A DNA stretch of 64,000 bases from Saprospiraceae bacterium (lineage in GTDB: Bacteria > Bacteroidota > Bacteroidia > Chitinophagales > Saprospiraceae). Location: NCBI GenBank assembly GCA_022842725.1, contig JALHOZ010000013.1, positions 50,517-114,516 on the forward strand, given 5' to 3'. Both the position numbers and the translations under genes were made by a program. The notes under the pieces were generated by a model. The model was not told the DNA's origin and did no database searches. It saw nothing but the letters and a program-made list of their open reading frames with translations. Positions 41,742-50,074 of this stretch are shown piece after piece (position 1 is the first letter of the stretch; every line of letters begins with the position of its first letter).

Positions 41742-42485
41742 ATGAAACAAAAATTTTATAACCCGTTTTACTTCCTATGGATCGTGTTGTTGTTGTTACC
41801 TGTATTAGGTGTGGCACAAAACAAAAATGTGATATCTACTTTCAGGGTCTTCCCAAAAGTTGACAAAGTTTTGGAATTTGAAAAAGCTATGGCTTCTCAT
41901 GCACAAAAATACCATACCGGAGATGTTCGATGGAACGTATTTGCCATTCAATCAGGACCTGACGCCGGAGGATATCATGTTACAGAAGGTCCGACAAGTT
42001 GGGAAGGTCTGGACACCAGAGGTGATCTGGGACATGACCACGAGATGGACTGGCACAAAAACGTAGCGATCTATCTTACAGACAGACAATCAGCCGGATA
42101 TTCCGTATATATCGATACCCTCAGTACCATTGCATTAGGTGAATTTACAGACAAAATAAACATTACACATGTATACCCTAAAATCGGCAAAGGAGATGAA
42201 GTTGTACAAATGATCCGAAAACTCAGAAAAGGATGGCAGGCCAACGGTTCTACCGTGGCGGTTTATGTTGCCAGTTCCTCAGGTCCGGCACAATATACCA
42301 TTGTTACCCGCTACAAACAAGGTCTGAAAGAAAGAAATTCAGGTTTCCGCAAACCATTCAAAGGGGTATACGAATCCATCCACGGTGAGGACTCCTGGGA
42401 AACCTACCTGGAAAATGCATCAGAAAACATAGATAAAAATTGGAGCGAACTGCTTTTTTTGCGTAAAGATTTAAGTTCGAAATAA
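41742..42485 (+). CDS. Secreted protein with two ABM-like (dimeric alpha/beta barrel) domains
   Basis: A 247-residue protein with a clear signal peptide (MKQKFYNPFYFLWIVLLLLP through GVAQ). The mature part looks like two related halves. Each starts with a strand and Pro (TFRVFPKVDKVLEFEKAM and ITHVYPKIGKGDEVVQMI), followed by a helix and a second strand, as in antibiotic-biosynthesis-monooxygenase-like ferredoxin-fold domains. No cofactor-binding motif is evident, so the reaction is unknown. The ATG at 41742 is chosen because it starts the signal peptide; a longer in-frame extension to 41619 is not needed. It is divergent from the HTCS gene over 228 bp and ends at a good terminator. Confidence 0.75.
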   Translation: MKQKFYNPFYFLWIVLLLLPVLGVAQNKNVISTFRVFPKVDKVLEFEKAMASHAQKYHTGDVRWNVFAIQSGPDAGGYHVTEGPTSWEGLDTRGDLGHDHEMDWHKNVAIYLTDRQSAGYSVYIDTLSTIALGEFTDKINITHVYPKIGKGDEVVQMIRKLRKGWQANGSTVAVYVASSSGPAQYTIVTRYKQGLKERNSGFRKPFKGVYESIHGEDSWETYLENASENIDKNWSELLFLRKDLSSK

Positions 42486-42556
42486 CAGCTGTTTGGTACG
42501 GCTGCTGAACAATCAACCGGACCCTCTTTTTTTAGAATATTTTTGTTATTAAATAC

Positions 42557-42593
42557 GGGAGGAGTGAATACGACCACTTCTCCCTGTTTTTTC
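42557..42593 (+). terminator. Intrinsic terminator after the ABM-like gene
   Basis: Arms GGGAGGAGTG (42557-42566) and CACTTCTCCC (42575-42584) form a 10-bp stem with one G-T pair around an 8-nt loop. They are followed by TGTTTTTTCT. It lies about 70 nt after the stop of the gene at 41742. Confidence 0.8.
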
Positions 42594-42746
42594 TATTGAT
42601 ATTCAGGGAAAGTAATTGATCAAAAAACATCACTGATCTCCGGTTCAGGAATCCCTGAATGTAATTCAAAAAAAGACCTGAGACGATGTAAGTTTTCTCA
42701 GAAGGCAGAAAATCCAAGCCCGGATTTATCATTTTTTTTATTAAAT

Positions 42747-44138
42747 ATGCCATCGTACATGTTTACTACTACACAAAATAAACACCATAAGATACCTGTA
42801 CTTTCTGAAAATCCGATGGTAAGGTACACCACTTTTATCCTTTTGTACTTTTCGCAAGGTATTCCTGAAGGCATAACGATTTTTGCTATCCCTGCCTGGA
42901 TGGCGATGAACGGGAAAAGTACGGCAGAAATTGCCGGCTATAGTGCACTAATCATGATACCCTTCACCCTTAAAATATTACTGGCTCCTGTGATGGAAAG
43001 GTATACCTATCTCCCTATGGGACGCAGGAAACCCTGGCTTCTGTTTGGTCAGTTTGGTATACTTTGTTCTTTGATCGGACTGTCTTTTGTACCAAACCCT
43101 CTGGAAAACATCTCTTTATTGGCGGCAGTTTCTGTTTGTGTTCATATTTTTGTTATGTTTCAGGACATTGCTACGGACAGTTTAGTGATTGATGTGGTGC
43201 CGATCGACGAACAGGGGAAGGCCAATAGTTTTATGTGGGGCTCAAAAACCATCGGCACATCTGTTTCTCTGGCTGTAGGCACCTTGCTTATCAATCAAAT
43301 TGGTTTTCAGCAGGCTTTGATTATCATGTCTGCCTTTGTGGTTTTTATTTTGTTTGTTGCTTTGTTTGTCAAAGAAAGAAAAGGTGAAAAGCTTCATCCA
43401 TGGTCAGCAGGCAGTATTTCTCCCGAAGCAGCAAGTCTGGTAGTCGACAGCTGGAAAAAGATGTTTCGTTCTTTCCGGCAGGTTGTACTTTTAAAAAATA
43501 TGATATTTTTATTGCTTTCGCTGTTTATAAGCAATATTGCCCTTCATTACATGAGAACATTATTACCCATTTTTACGATACAGGAACTTGGCTGGACCAA
43601 TGCTATGTATTCGACCACCTATTCAACTTCCAATCTGGCAGGTGGTATATTAGGAATGTTTATCGGCGGATATATCATTTTGCGTTTCGGTGTCATTCGT
43701 TTAATCCAGGGCAGTTTGTCAACTTTGGTTTTGTTGATACTATCCGTCGTAATTTTTCCCTCACTTTGGCTCCACCCTTACTTTGTGGGTTTTCTCATTG
43801 CCGTATTTTGTACCATGCTCACCCTGATTACTATCGGAGGTTTGGCATTGGCCATGTTGTTGTGCTGGAAAAGAATATCCGCCATGCAGTTTACATTTTG
43901 TATGACCGTTTTTAATCTGGGATTGACTACCGGTGCTGCATTATTGGGACTGCTTCGCGAAAATTTCGGGTGGCAAGTGATCTTTATGGTTTTTATGGTT
44001 CTGATCCTGAGTTCTATGTTTGTTTTACAATTTATTAAAACCGGCAGACATATTGAACAGGTAGGACTCCTGGAAAACAATTATCTTGAAATCGTCAAAA
44101 CCGAAGGCAGCCTCCTGGTACAGTCAGAAACGAATTAG
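42747..44138 (+). CDS. AmpG-like MFS transporter
   Basis: A 463-residue inner-membrane carrier with about 12 hydrophobic segments. The loop motif LPMGRRKPWLL after the second segment matches MFS motif A. FQDIATDSLVIDVVP in the middle of the first half resembles the AmpG/PUCC-type signature (QDIATD), found in muropeptide permeases and related carriers. The substrate is therefore uncertain; peptidoglycan fragments are one possibility. The start at 42747 (MPSYMFTT) could also be the Met four codons later. It is transcribed alone, preceded by the terminator of the upstream gene. Confidence 0.85.
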   Translation: MPSYMFTTTQNKHHKIPVLSENPMVRYTTFILLYFSQGIPEGITIFAIPAWMAMNGKSTAEIAGYSALIMIPFTLKILLAPVMERYTYLPMGRRKPWLLFGQFGILCSLIGLSFVPNPLENISLLAAVSVCVHIFVMFQDIATDSLVIDVVPIDEQGKANSFMWGSKTIGTSVSLAVGTLLINQIGFQQALIIMSAFVVFILFVALFVKERKGEKLHPWSAGSISPEAASLVVDSWKKMFRSFRQVVLLKNMIFLLLSLFISNIALHYMRTLLPIFTIQELGWTNAMYSTTYSTSNLAGGILGMFIGGYIILRFGVIRLIQGSLSTLVLLILSVVIFPSLWLHPYFVGFLIAVFCTMLTLITIGGLALAMLLCWKRISAMQFTFCMTVFNLGLTTGAALLGLLRENFGWQVIFMVFMVLILSSMFVLQFIKTGRHIEQVGLLENNYLEIVKTEGSLLVQSETN

Positions 44139-44315
44139 GAGCGTAAACTTTATCAAACCTATTTATGAAATGATACCTGTTTAACCAAAGTAACATAAAA
44201 AAAAACAGTTTAAGAGATTTTACTAAAACCAGAAATTAAAAAAGTTTTTTGACACTTTTTTTGAATACAATATTCACCGGTAAGTTTAAAAACGTACTTT
44301 TTTTCTGCTCGGAAA

Positions 44316-44495
44316 TCAGTTATTACCGCTGTTTGACAAGCCTTCTATTTCTTTCATGATGTCTTCTGCTTCACTCAGTTTTGCATCTGCTGTTTTGCGA
44401 TCTGTTTTGGACAATATAAAAGCATCTTCCTGAAGTTTTTTGTATTTTTCCATCAGGACTTCTGTCTTACTTTTTTTCTTAAATAATCCGAACAT
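44316..44495 (-). CDS. DUF6435 / Lacal_2735 family small protein
   Basis: A 59-residue protein beginning MFGLFKKKSKTEVLMEKY and ending in an acidic helix with AEDIMKEIEGL. I recognise this as the small Bacteroidota family DUF6435 (Lacal_2735), of unknown function. The whole chain looks like two amphipathic helices with many Lys and Glu. The ATG at 44495 is chosen because MFGLFKKKS is the family N-terminus; a longer reading to 44540 has unrelated residues. It lies 131 bp downstream of another minus-strand gene and may be read with it. Confidence 0.88.
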   Translation of the reverse strand: MFGLFKKKSKTEVLMEKYKKLQEDAFILSKTDRKTADAKLSEAEDIMKEIEGLSNSGNN

Positions 44496-44626
44496 GATTT
44501 TTATTTTGGCCCTAACAAAAGTTTTGCCGACCTGTTGCAAAAAACAACCAAATTGTTGTTTAACTTTTACAGATTAATAAAAAAAGCCACAACACATCAA
44601 CAAAACCTACGATATTTTTTTGGATC

Positions 44627-45523
44627 TTAATATCTTGTGCCAAAAGGAACACTCACGCTCAACCAAGGTAAAACAAAAAGGCCATCCACACCTGCAAATA
44701 AAGGAATAAACCCTCCGAAATCGAGCGCCATTCTTTTCCCCATATACCTGGCTCCTCCACTGACAAGTGCTCCGAATTCATCAAACGTAAAAAAGTAATT
44801 TTCGGTGACAAAAGCCCAGTTTTTTCCTGTCCTGATCAAACCACTGGCATTAAAAACAGGATATCTGCTGAATCCCCCATCCGTATCATATCCAAATCCT
44901 ATACCCAAAGTGAGTTGTTTATCCCTCGTACCGAAAGTATTGGTACCATAGACCAATCCCACGCCGGTTCTTGCGTCTACACTACCCAAAACACCTAATA
45001 AAATACTTCCTACCCCAAAAGCTCCCTTGCCATTTTTGTATGGCATATTAAATTTCGGAGTAATCCAAACCGGTAAAAAATCACCACCGGCACCAAATAA
45101 AAAAGTAGGAACGACGCCAACACCCATAGAAAAATAATCAGAAAACCCATAAGAGGCCTGATTGAATAATATCCAGGCATTCTGATAGTATCCTTCCCCT
45201 TTGCGAAGACCGTAACCACTGGGACTGAAAAAATATCTGCTGGAATGCGGATTGGTCGGCCAATAATTTCCGGCAACTACATTAGAAGTATCCACTTTTT
45301 TAACAGTAACAATATCTGCCTGACTGAGCCACAGAACACCTATTTTAGTGGTGACTTCATAGGTTAGATTTTCTTCCATCACAACGACCGTACCGATATA
45401 AGTATTTCCGTCTTTCATTTCAAAGATATAGGTACTGTCCTGCATAAATACTATTTGTGCCTTTACCTCTATGCTTCCAAAAATAAAGAGGAAAAAACAA
45501 ACGAACAAGATTACATTTTTCAT
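44627..45523 (-). CDS. Predicted outer-membrane beta-barrel protein, function unknown
   Basis: A 298-residue protein with a signal peptide (MKNVILFVCFFLFIFGSIEVKAQ). After about 60 residues of a small N-terminal domain (FEMKDGNTYIGTVV, like a short beta-barrel sensor of TIGR/DUF type), the rest alternates Gly/aromatic-rich beta strands (GYGLRKGEGYYQN, GVGSILLGVLGS, LGIGFGYDTDGG). This suggests an outer-membrane barrel. The chain ends in an aromatic residue (FGTRY), as barrel proteins often do. I recognise the general Bacteroidota type but not a named family. Confidence 0.75.
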   Translation of the reverse strand: MKNVILFVCFFLFIFGSIEVKAQIVFMQDSTYIFEMKDGNTYIGTVVVMEENLTYEVTTKIGVLWLSQADIVTVKKVDTSNVVAGNYWPTNPHSSRYFFSPSGYGLRKGEGYYQNAWILFNQASYGFSDYFSMGVGVVPTFLFGAGGDFLPVWITPKFNMPYKNGKGAFGVGSILLGVLGSVDARTGVGLVYGTNTFGTRDKQLTLGIGFGYDTDGGFSRYPVFNASGLIRTGKNWAFVTENYFFTFDEFGALVSGGARYMGKRMALDFGGFIPLFAGVDGLFVLPWLSVSVPFGTRY

Positions 45524-45665
45524 GGATTTCTCTTTTGTTTATTAAAAGTATAACGTTTGACTGAGGTATATGATTCCTTTAACTCCGGGATAAAATTATG
45601 ATTTTTATCATAAATTCGTAACGTTAAATCATTCTATTTACAAAACATTTACCTTTAAAATTCCA

Positions 45666-45702
45666 AGTGGTTCATTTTTTTGACCACTAAGGACACACTG
45701 AG
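45666..45702. repeat. 37-bp nested-hairpin repeat, copy 1
   Basis: The unit starts AGTGGTTCATTTTTTTGACC and ends CACACTGAG. AGTGGT pairs with ACCACT across a T-rich loop. It matches copy 2 at 45741-45777 with one mismatch. The stem plus T run could also act as a terminator for the receptor gene. Confidence 0.75.
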
Positions 45703-45740
45703 AAAAGTGACATTATAACCTGATTTAATTTAGTATTCTC

Positions 45741-45777
45741 AGTGGTTCATTTTTTTAACCACTAAGGACACACTGAG
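45741..45777. repeat. 37-bp nested-hairpin repeat, copy 2
   Basis: Same unit as copy 1, 75 bp away. Here AGTGGTT pairs perfectly with AACCACT. With the preceding CTC, the outer CTCAGTG also pairs with the terminal CACTGAG, so two mutually exclusive hairpins are possible. Confidence 0.75.
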
Positions 45778-45846
45778 CGAGTGTAGCAAGTTATTACAAA
45801 CTAACTTCCTGGCATCACCTAAATTATACTTCTGAATAAACTAACA

Positions 45847-48282
45847 TCAACCTCCTACCCTTCTGCTTTCATCATCCATACCGGTATTTCTTTTACGGGA
45901 TTTGACGTTTTTATTGCCCAAATCATAACTGAGGCTGATGGAAGCTCTCCTGCTGTCCCAATTGCCCCCGCCAAATCCTACCTGACCATTAAAACGGGAA
46001 ACTCCGCTCCAACCTGACTGATACGTGATATCATTGGCGCTGAGCCTTACATTCAGCTTGTCATTAAAAAATTTGCGTTGAAGTCCGAGATTAAGGCTGT
46101 AACTCGGATCATACAAAAAGACGCCGCCCCAGACACCGGGACCACTGTACCAACCGGATATTTCGGCCTTCCATTTTTTCCCTAAAGAAAAGGTATGTTG
46201 CTGAAAAAAACTGTATGATCCTGCCTGCACATCGACCACCCTGCCATCGCCGTAATCTGCCTGATTGTCTGTGTAACCTACATTAAAATTCATATAAGCG
46301 TTCCACCATTTGGTGATGTCTATCGGCAAAGAAATATTTGCGTTATATAGTTTTTGAGTAGCGAGATTGTCCCAACTGATAAATCCTGCCCTCGGATCCA
46401 GTTCGTCGGGACCGATCAGTCTAGTGATCTGATTGGACGTATTACTGTACGAGATTTTGAAAGTATACCTGTACTTCAGGGTATATCCGATTTCGATATT
46501 ATTGACGATTTCGGGTTGTAAAAACTTATTTCCCTTACTGTATGAGAGTTCGCTCAATTGTTCTCTGAAAGGATTCAGCACGTTGTAGTCCGGTCGGTTG
46601 ATCCTGCGTCCGTAATTGACAGAATACACATGTGCGGGATGATGCTGATAAGTCAATCCTGCTGAAGGGAAAAAGCTGACATAATTAAAATCCACAGGCG
46701 ATTCTGCCAATTCCGGAATAAAAGCCGTCAATTCGCCGGTAGCATCGGTATTTTCAACCCTCAGGCCTGCGGAAACATTCCATTTTTGAGAGAGGTTTTT
46801 AGCATAATTGACATAACCTGCCAATACATTTTCATTATATGAAAATTCGTTGGATCGTCTGTCATTTCTGACCTGAACATTATCCAGAACATTATAAAAT
46901 AAAAACGTATTGTCCGTCTGCACATTACTGAATTTGGTACCTAATCCCAGACTTCCGCCAAAAACTTCAGTTTCATAATCTGCTTTGGCCGTTGTTATCT
47001 CAATGTTGTTTGGTGTGGAATAAGTATTGATATTTTGGCTGATGATCTGAGATTCAGCCGCATTGTAGTAAAAATTGGGTTGGTAATAATCCGCGACATT
47101 ATCAAAATTTCCGTGATCGACATCAATATTCAATCGGTTTTTACCGGATTCAAAAGCATAATTGATGTTGTAGGTAGCCTGAGTTCTGGTGTTTTCAGAA
47201 GTATTCGGTGCAATTAAAACGCTGTCAATTCTGATGTCTGTAGTTTCCGGACCTATAAAAGTTCGGTTGTTGGCCTTATTTTGGTTTGAAAACGTCTGGG
47301 CACTGACTAAAAAACCAATAGTGTGTTTTTTATTGATAAAAAAATCTGTTCCCCAACGTCCGTTAAGTCCTGAAAAATCAGAAGTACTTCGATTGGTTTC
47401 ATTTAGTCTGATTTGATTCTGAAACGTTTCAAAAATCATTTCATTCCATCGGGTACCAAAGTTGTAACCTGCGCCGCCAAAAGTATTCATCCATTTATTC
47501 CGGTAATTTCCGTTGGCATTGACATTGCCGGTGCCATAACGACCGTGACCGTACGTAGTGCTGACAGAACCGTTGGAACCCAGGTTTTTGTCTTTTTTCA
47601 ACCTGATATCAATGATACCTGCATTGCCCTGCGCTTCGTATTTCGAACCCGGATTGGTGATGATATCGATTTTATCTATTTGTTCTGAAGTAAGACTCTG
47701 AAGATAGGTCGTCAGATCATCGCCCGTAAGCGGCAGTCTTTTACCATCGACATATATCAATACGCCGGAACGACCCAAAACGGTGATATTGTCACTGTTG
47801 TCGACCAATACTCCGGGCGCTTTGCGCAAAAGGTTGAGCCCGTTTTCGCCTGCAGAGTTGATGGTACCCTGCACATTAAATACTGTTCTGTCAGCTTTTA
47901 CTTCGATCAACGCTCTTTGGGCTGTGACAACTACTTCATCAAGTTGTTTTGCATTTTCTTCCAGGGTGATGGGTGCCAATTCCACCGATGGTTGAACGGC
48001 ATCAAAAATATTTGTGGTGACATCTTTATATCCGATGTAGCTCGCTTCCGCAAAATATTTTCCGGGTTTGATACCGACAAAAGCAAAAAGACCTTCTTCT
48101 GTGGTAATATCAGCTTTGACCAATGATGAGTCAACGGCTGACTTGATAACTACAGTTGCAAAGGGAATGTTTTGATTTTGAGCATCCTGAATTTTACCTG
48201 TAATAGTGGAGGATTGAGCCTGAATAAATGAAAGTGAAAAAACTGAAAATATTACATAAATAAATAACCTGAATGTAACCAT
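45847..48282 (-). CDS. Outer-membrane beta-barrel receptor (TonB-dependent-receptor-like, OMP_b-brl_3 type)
   Basis: An 811-residue outer-membrane protein. Signal peptide (MVTFRLFIYVIFSVFSLSFI, ending IQAQ); a carboxypeptidase-regulatory-like beta-sandwich (about 22-100; TITGKIQDAQNQNIPFATV); a plug-like domain (about 105-230; LDEVVVTAQRALIEV, LLRKAPGVLVDN, GVLIYVDGKRLPL, DKIDIITNPGSKYEAQGNAG); and a large C-terminal barrel (about 380-790). This matches the Bacteroidota outer-membrane-beta-barrel family related to TonB receptors, often with uncertain cargo. No SusD-like gene is adjacent. The ATG at 48282 starts the signal peptide; a longer extension to 48366 is unlikely. Confidence 0.88.
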   Translation of the reverse strand: MVTFRLFIYVIFSVFSLSFIQAQSSTITGKIQDAQNQNIPFATVVIKSAVDSSLVKADITTEEGLFAFVGIKPGKYFAEASYIGYKDVTTNIFDAVQPSVELAPITLEENAKQLDEVVVTAQRALIEVKADRTVFNVQGTINSAGENGLNLLRKAPGVLVDNSDNITVLGRSGVLIYVDGKRLPLTGDDLTTYLQSLTSEQIDKIDIITNPGSKYEAQGNAGIIDIRLKKDKNLGSNGSVSTTYGHGRYGTGNVNANGNYRNKWMNTFGGAGYNFGTRWNEMIFETFQNQIRLNETNRSTSDFSGLNGRWGTDFFINKKHTIGFLVSAQTFSNQNKANNRTFIGPETTDIRIDSVLIAPNTSENTRTQATYNINYAFESGKNRLNIDVDHGNFDNVADYYQPNFYYNAAESQIISQNINTYSTPNNIEITTAKADYETEVFGGSLGLGTKFSNVQTDNTFLFYNVLDNVQVRNDRRSNEFSYNENVLAGYVNYAKNLSQKWNVSAGLRVENTDATGELTAFIPELAESPVDFNYVSFFPSAGLTYQHHPAHVYSVNYGRRINRPDYNVLNPFREQLSELSYSKGNKFLQPEIVNNIEIGYTLKYRYTFKISYSNTSNQITRLIGPDELDPRAGFISWDNLATQKLYNANISLPIDITKWWNAYMNFNVGYTDNQADYGDGRVVDVQAGSYSFFQQHTFSLGKKWKAEISGWYSGPGVWGGVFLYDPSYSLNLGLQRKFFNDKLNVRLSANDITYQSGWSGVSRFNGQVGFGGGNWDSRRASISLSYDLGNKNVKSRKRNTGMDDESRRVGG

Positions 48283-48551
48283 GTTTGCCTGTTTGGATTG
48301 ATTTGAAGTATATATTAAATGACTGTTTTTTGCTAAGAGAATATAATGGTAAGACAAAATATTCATTCGGCCGATTTTTATTTGACCAAACCATCATGAA
48401 ATTCTATCAAAATGATTTTTTTTTCGATAAAAAAACCGGAAGGACACCTTTATCAAATATTCAGGTAATTCAAAAAAAACAAATGATGATTTTGGATTAC
48501 ATCACAACTTTCGGGATAAATCTGATTCATTGCAGACTTTTTCACCAAACC

Positions 48552-49133
48552 CTATTTACTTAGGATGTAACCGATTTTTAAATCAATTTCGGGACGGACA
48601 AAATTTTCACCTGTAAAACGATAGTTTTGTGCTTCCCTTCCATATCCGGCGCCGACCCTTGTTTCAAAATAAAACTTTTTGCCTAAATATCTCTTAAAAC
48701 CAAACAAAGCCGAAACCGTCAGACCATTAAAAGCATTTAATCTTTCACTTTCTTTAATCCAATACGTGTTCCGGTAAGCTGATTGAAGTGCTATAAAACT
48801 TCCTGAATTATAATCCGTAACCAAACCCTTATCAAACCTTCTTTGTCTGTTGATATAAAACTTAGCCTCTGCGCCATATTTGGTAGTAAAACCTACATTC
48901 GAATAACGCATGTTGTTATAATAACCTCCGGCAATCAAATAATCCAATCCACCAAAAAGATTTAGTGATGTTTTCCTGCTTACCGGGATTTCATAATTTA
49001 GCGTTGAAGTAAATATACCTAAATCAACATGCAACATTTTTTTCAGCGGAGGCACCCCATTTTGTGAAAAAGAAAAATGGACACTGTTTACTGTAAAGAT
49101 AATTACTAAAAAGACTCTGAATAAATGTTCCAT
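48552..49133 (-). CDS. Small predicted outer-membrane protein, function unknown
   Basis: A 193-residue protein with a signal peptide (MEHLFRVFLVIIFTVNSVHF, cleaved after SFSQ). The mature part has regular beta strands with Gly and aromatics (NLFGGLDYLIAGGYYNN, ALFGFKRYLGKKFYFETRVGAGYG) and ends KIGYILSK, consistent with a small eight-stranded barrel. I do not recognise a named family. A promoter-like box lies 25 bp upstream. It is 270 bp upstream of the receptor gene on the same strand, so co-transcription is uncertain. Confidence 0.72.
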   Translation of the reverse strand: MEHLFRVFLVIIFTVNSVHFSFSQNGVPPLKKMLHVDLGIFTSTLNYEIPVSRKTSLNLFGGLDYLIAGGYYNNMRYSNVGFTTKYGAEAKFYINRQRRFDKGLVTDYNSGSFIALQSAYRNTYWIKESERLNAFNGLTVSALFGFKRYLGKKFYFETRVGAGYGREAQNYRFTGENFVRPEIDLKIGYILSK

Positions 49134-49157
49134 GACAACGTTTTATTTTACGACAAC

Positions 49158-49165
49158 CAAAAGTA
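49158..49165 (-). promoter_or_regulatory. Candidate -7 box (TACTTTTG) for the small barrel gene
   Basis: The minus strand reads TACTTTTG, 24 nt before the ATG at 49133. The short distance to the gene makes it a plausible core promoter. No -33 element is clear. Confidence 0.42.
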
Positions 49166-49427
49166 ATAAAGTGTGGATAAATATTTTGAAATATAAGAAA
49201 TATTTAACTATAAAACAGGTGTAAATATAATTACATAAACGGTTCAGGCATAAAATCAGTTGGAAAGGATGTTTTTTAAGAAAAAAAAACTGTTCATTTA
49301 TTTTTGATGTTTGAAAGACTAAAGCTCATACTTGGCAAGAAGACCCAAATTAATTCCAATTATTGTTGGATCCAACCATGAATTAATGAAAGTAACTGAA
49401 ACAACCTGTACATATTATAAAAAAATG

Positions 49428-49435
49428 TATTTTTG
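49428..49435 (+). promoter_or_regulatory. Candidate -7 box (TATTTTTG) for recR
   Basis: TATTTTTG followed by CA is a typical Bacteroidota -7 element and lies 19 nt before the recR ATG. This supports the shorter start at 49455 over any upstream start. Another match is at 49299-49306. Confidence 0.45.
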
Positions 49436-49454
49436 CATGTTATTTCTATACAAC

Positions 49455-50066
49455 ATGCAGTTTTCGTCAAAAATCCTGGAAGAAGCCGTTATGGCTTTAT
49501 CGACTTTACCCGGAATCGGTAAAAAAACGGCTTTGCGGCTGGCACTTCACCTGACTTCGGACAAACATCAGAAATCACTAAATATTGCACAGGCACTTAC
49601 CCGGTTGCACCACGAAATTAAAACGTGTAAAACGTGTTTTAATCTTTCTGATACCGACACCTGCGGCATATGTCAAAACGGAAGCCGGCGACAAAAAATC
49701 CTCTGTGTGGTTGAATCCACACGTGATGTGATGGCCATAGAAGAAACTCAACAATTCAGTGGTTTGTACCACATATTGGGCGGTGTGATTTCGCCTTTGG
49801 AAGGTGTTGGCCCTCAGGACCTGAACATTGATGCTTTGGTGGAACGAGTAAAAAACCGGGAAATCGAAGAAATCATCATGGCCATCAGCCCTACCATAGA
49901 AGGAGAAACGACCATATATTATATATCAAAACTTCTGAAAGAACTTCCGGTCAAAGTTTCTGTCATCGCAAGAGGAATATCGTTTGGAGGAGAATTGGAG
50001 TATGCTGACGAACTGACACTCGGAAGGTCGATCATGGCAAGACTTCCTTATCACGCTGAAATATAG
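49455..50066 (+). CDS. recR: Recombination mediator RecR
   Basis: A 203-residue cytoplasmic protein that, with RecO and RecF, loads RecA at gaps and ends during recombinational repair. Features are the helix-hairpin-helix LSTLPGIGKKTALRLA (about 16-30), a four-Cys zinc finger (Cys 58, 61, 70 and 73), and a Toprim domain (LCVVESTRDVMAIE onward) ending with the Walker-B-like GGELEYADELTLGRSI. The length is that of normal RecR. The start at 49455 is chosen because the family begins there and a promoter box lies just before it; longer in-frame sequence reads as non-coding. It is followed after 8 nt by the GT2 gene, suggesting one transcript. Confidence 0.96.
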   Translation: MQFSSKILEEAVMALSTLPGIGKKTALRLALHLTSDKHQKSLNIAQALTRLHHEIKTCKTCFNLSDTDTCGICQNGSRRQKILCVVESTRDVMAIEETQQFSGLYHILGGVISPLEGVGPQDLNIDALVERVKNREIEEIIMAISPTIEGETTIYYISKLLKELPVKVSVIARGISFGGELEYADELTLGRSIMARLPYHAEI

Positions 50067-50074
50067 TCCGGCCT

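Larger units (their letters stand above)
45524..45846. other. Intergenic region with two hairpin repeats
   Basis: These 323 bp lie between the receptor 3' end and the barrel gene start, both on the minus strand. The only structure seen is the pair of nearly identical 37-bp hairpin repeats listed separately. Confidence 0.6.
49134..49454. other. Divergent intergenic region before recR
   Basis: These 321 AT-rich bp carry candidate -7 boxes for both directions (minus at 49158, plus at 49299-49306 and 49428). No coding sequence or RNA gene is recognised. A long in-frame upstream extension of recR is not supported. Confidence 0.55.

Noticed and set aside
49332..49454. Possible 41-residue N-terminal extension of recR
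   Set aside because: The RecR family begins at the Met at 49455, and a -7-like box lies within the extension.
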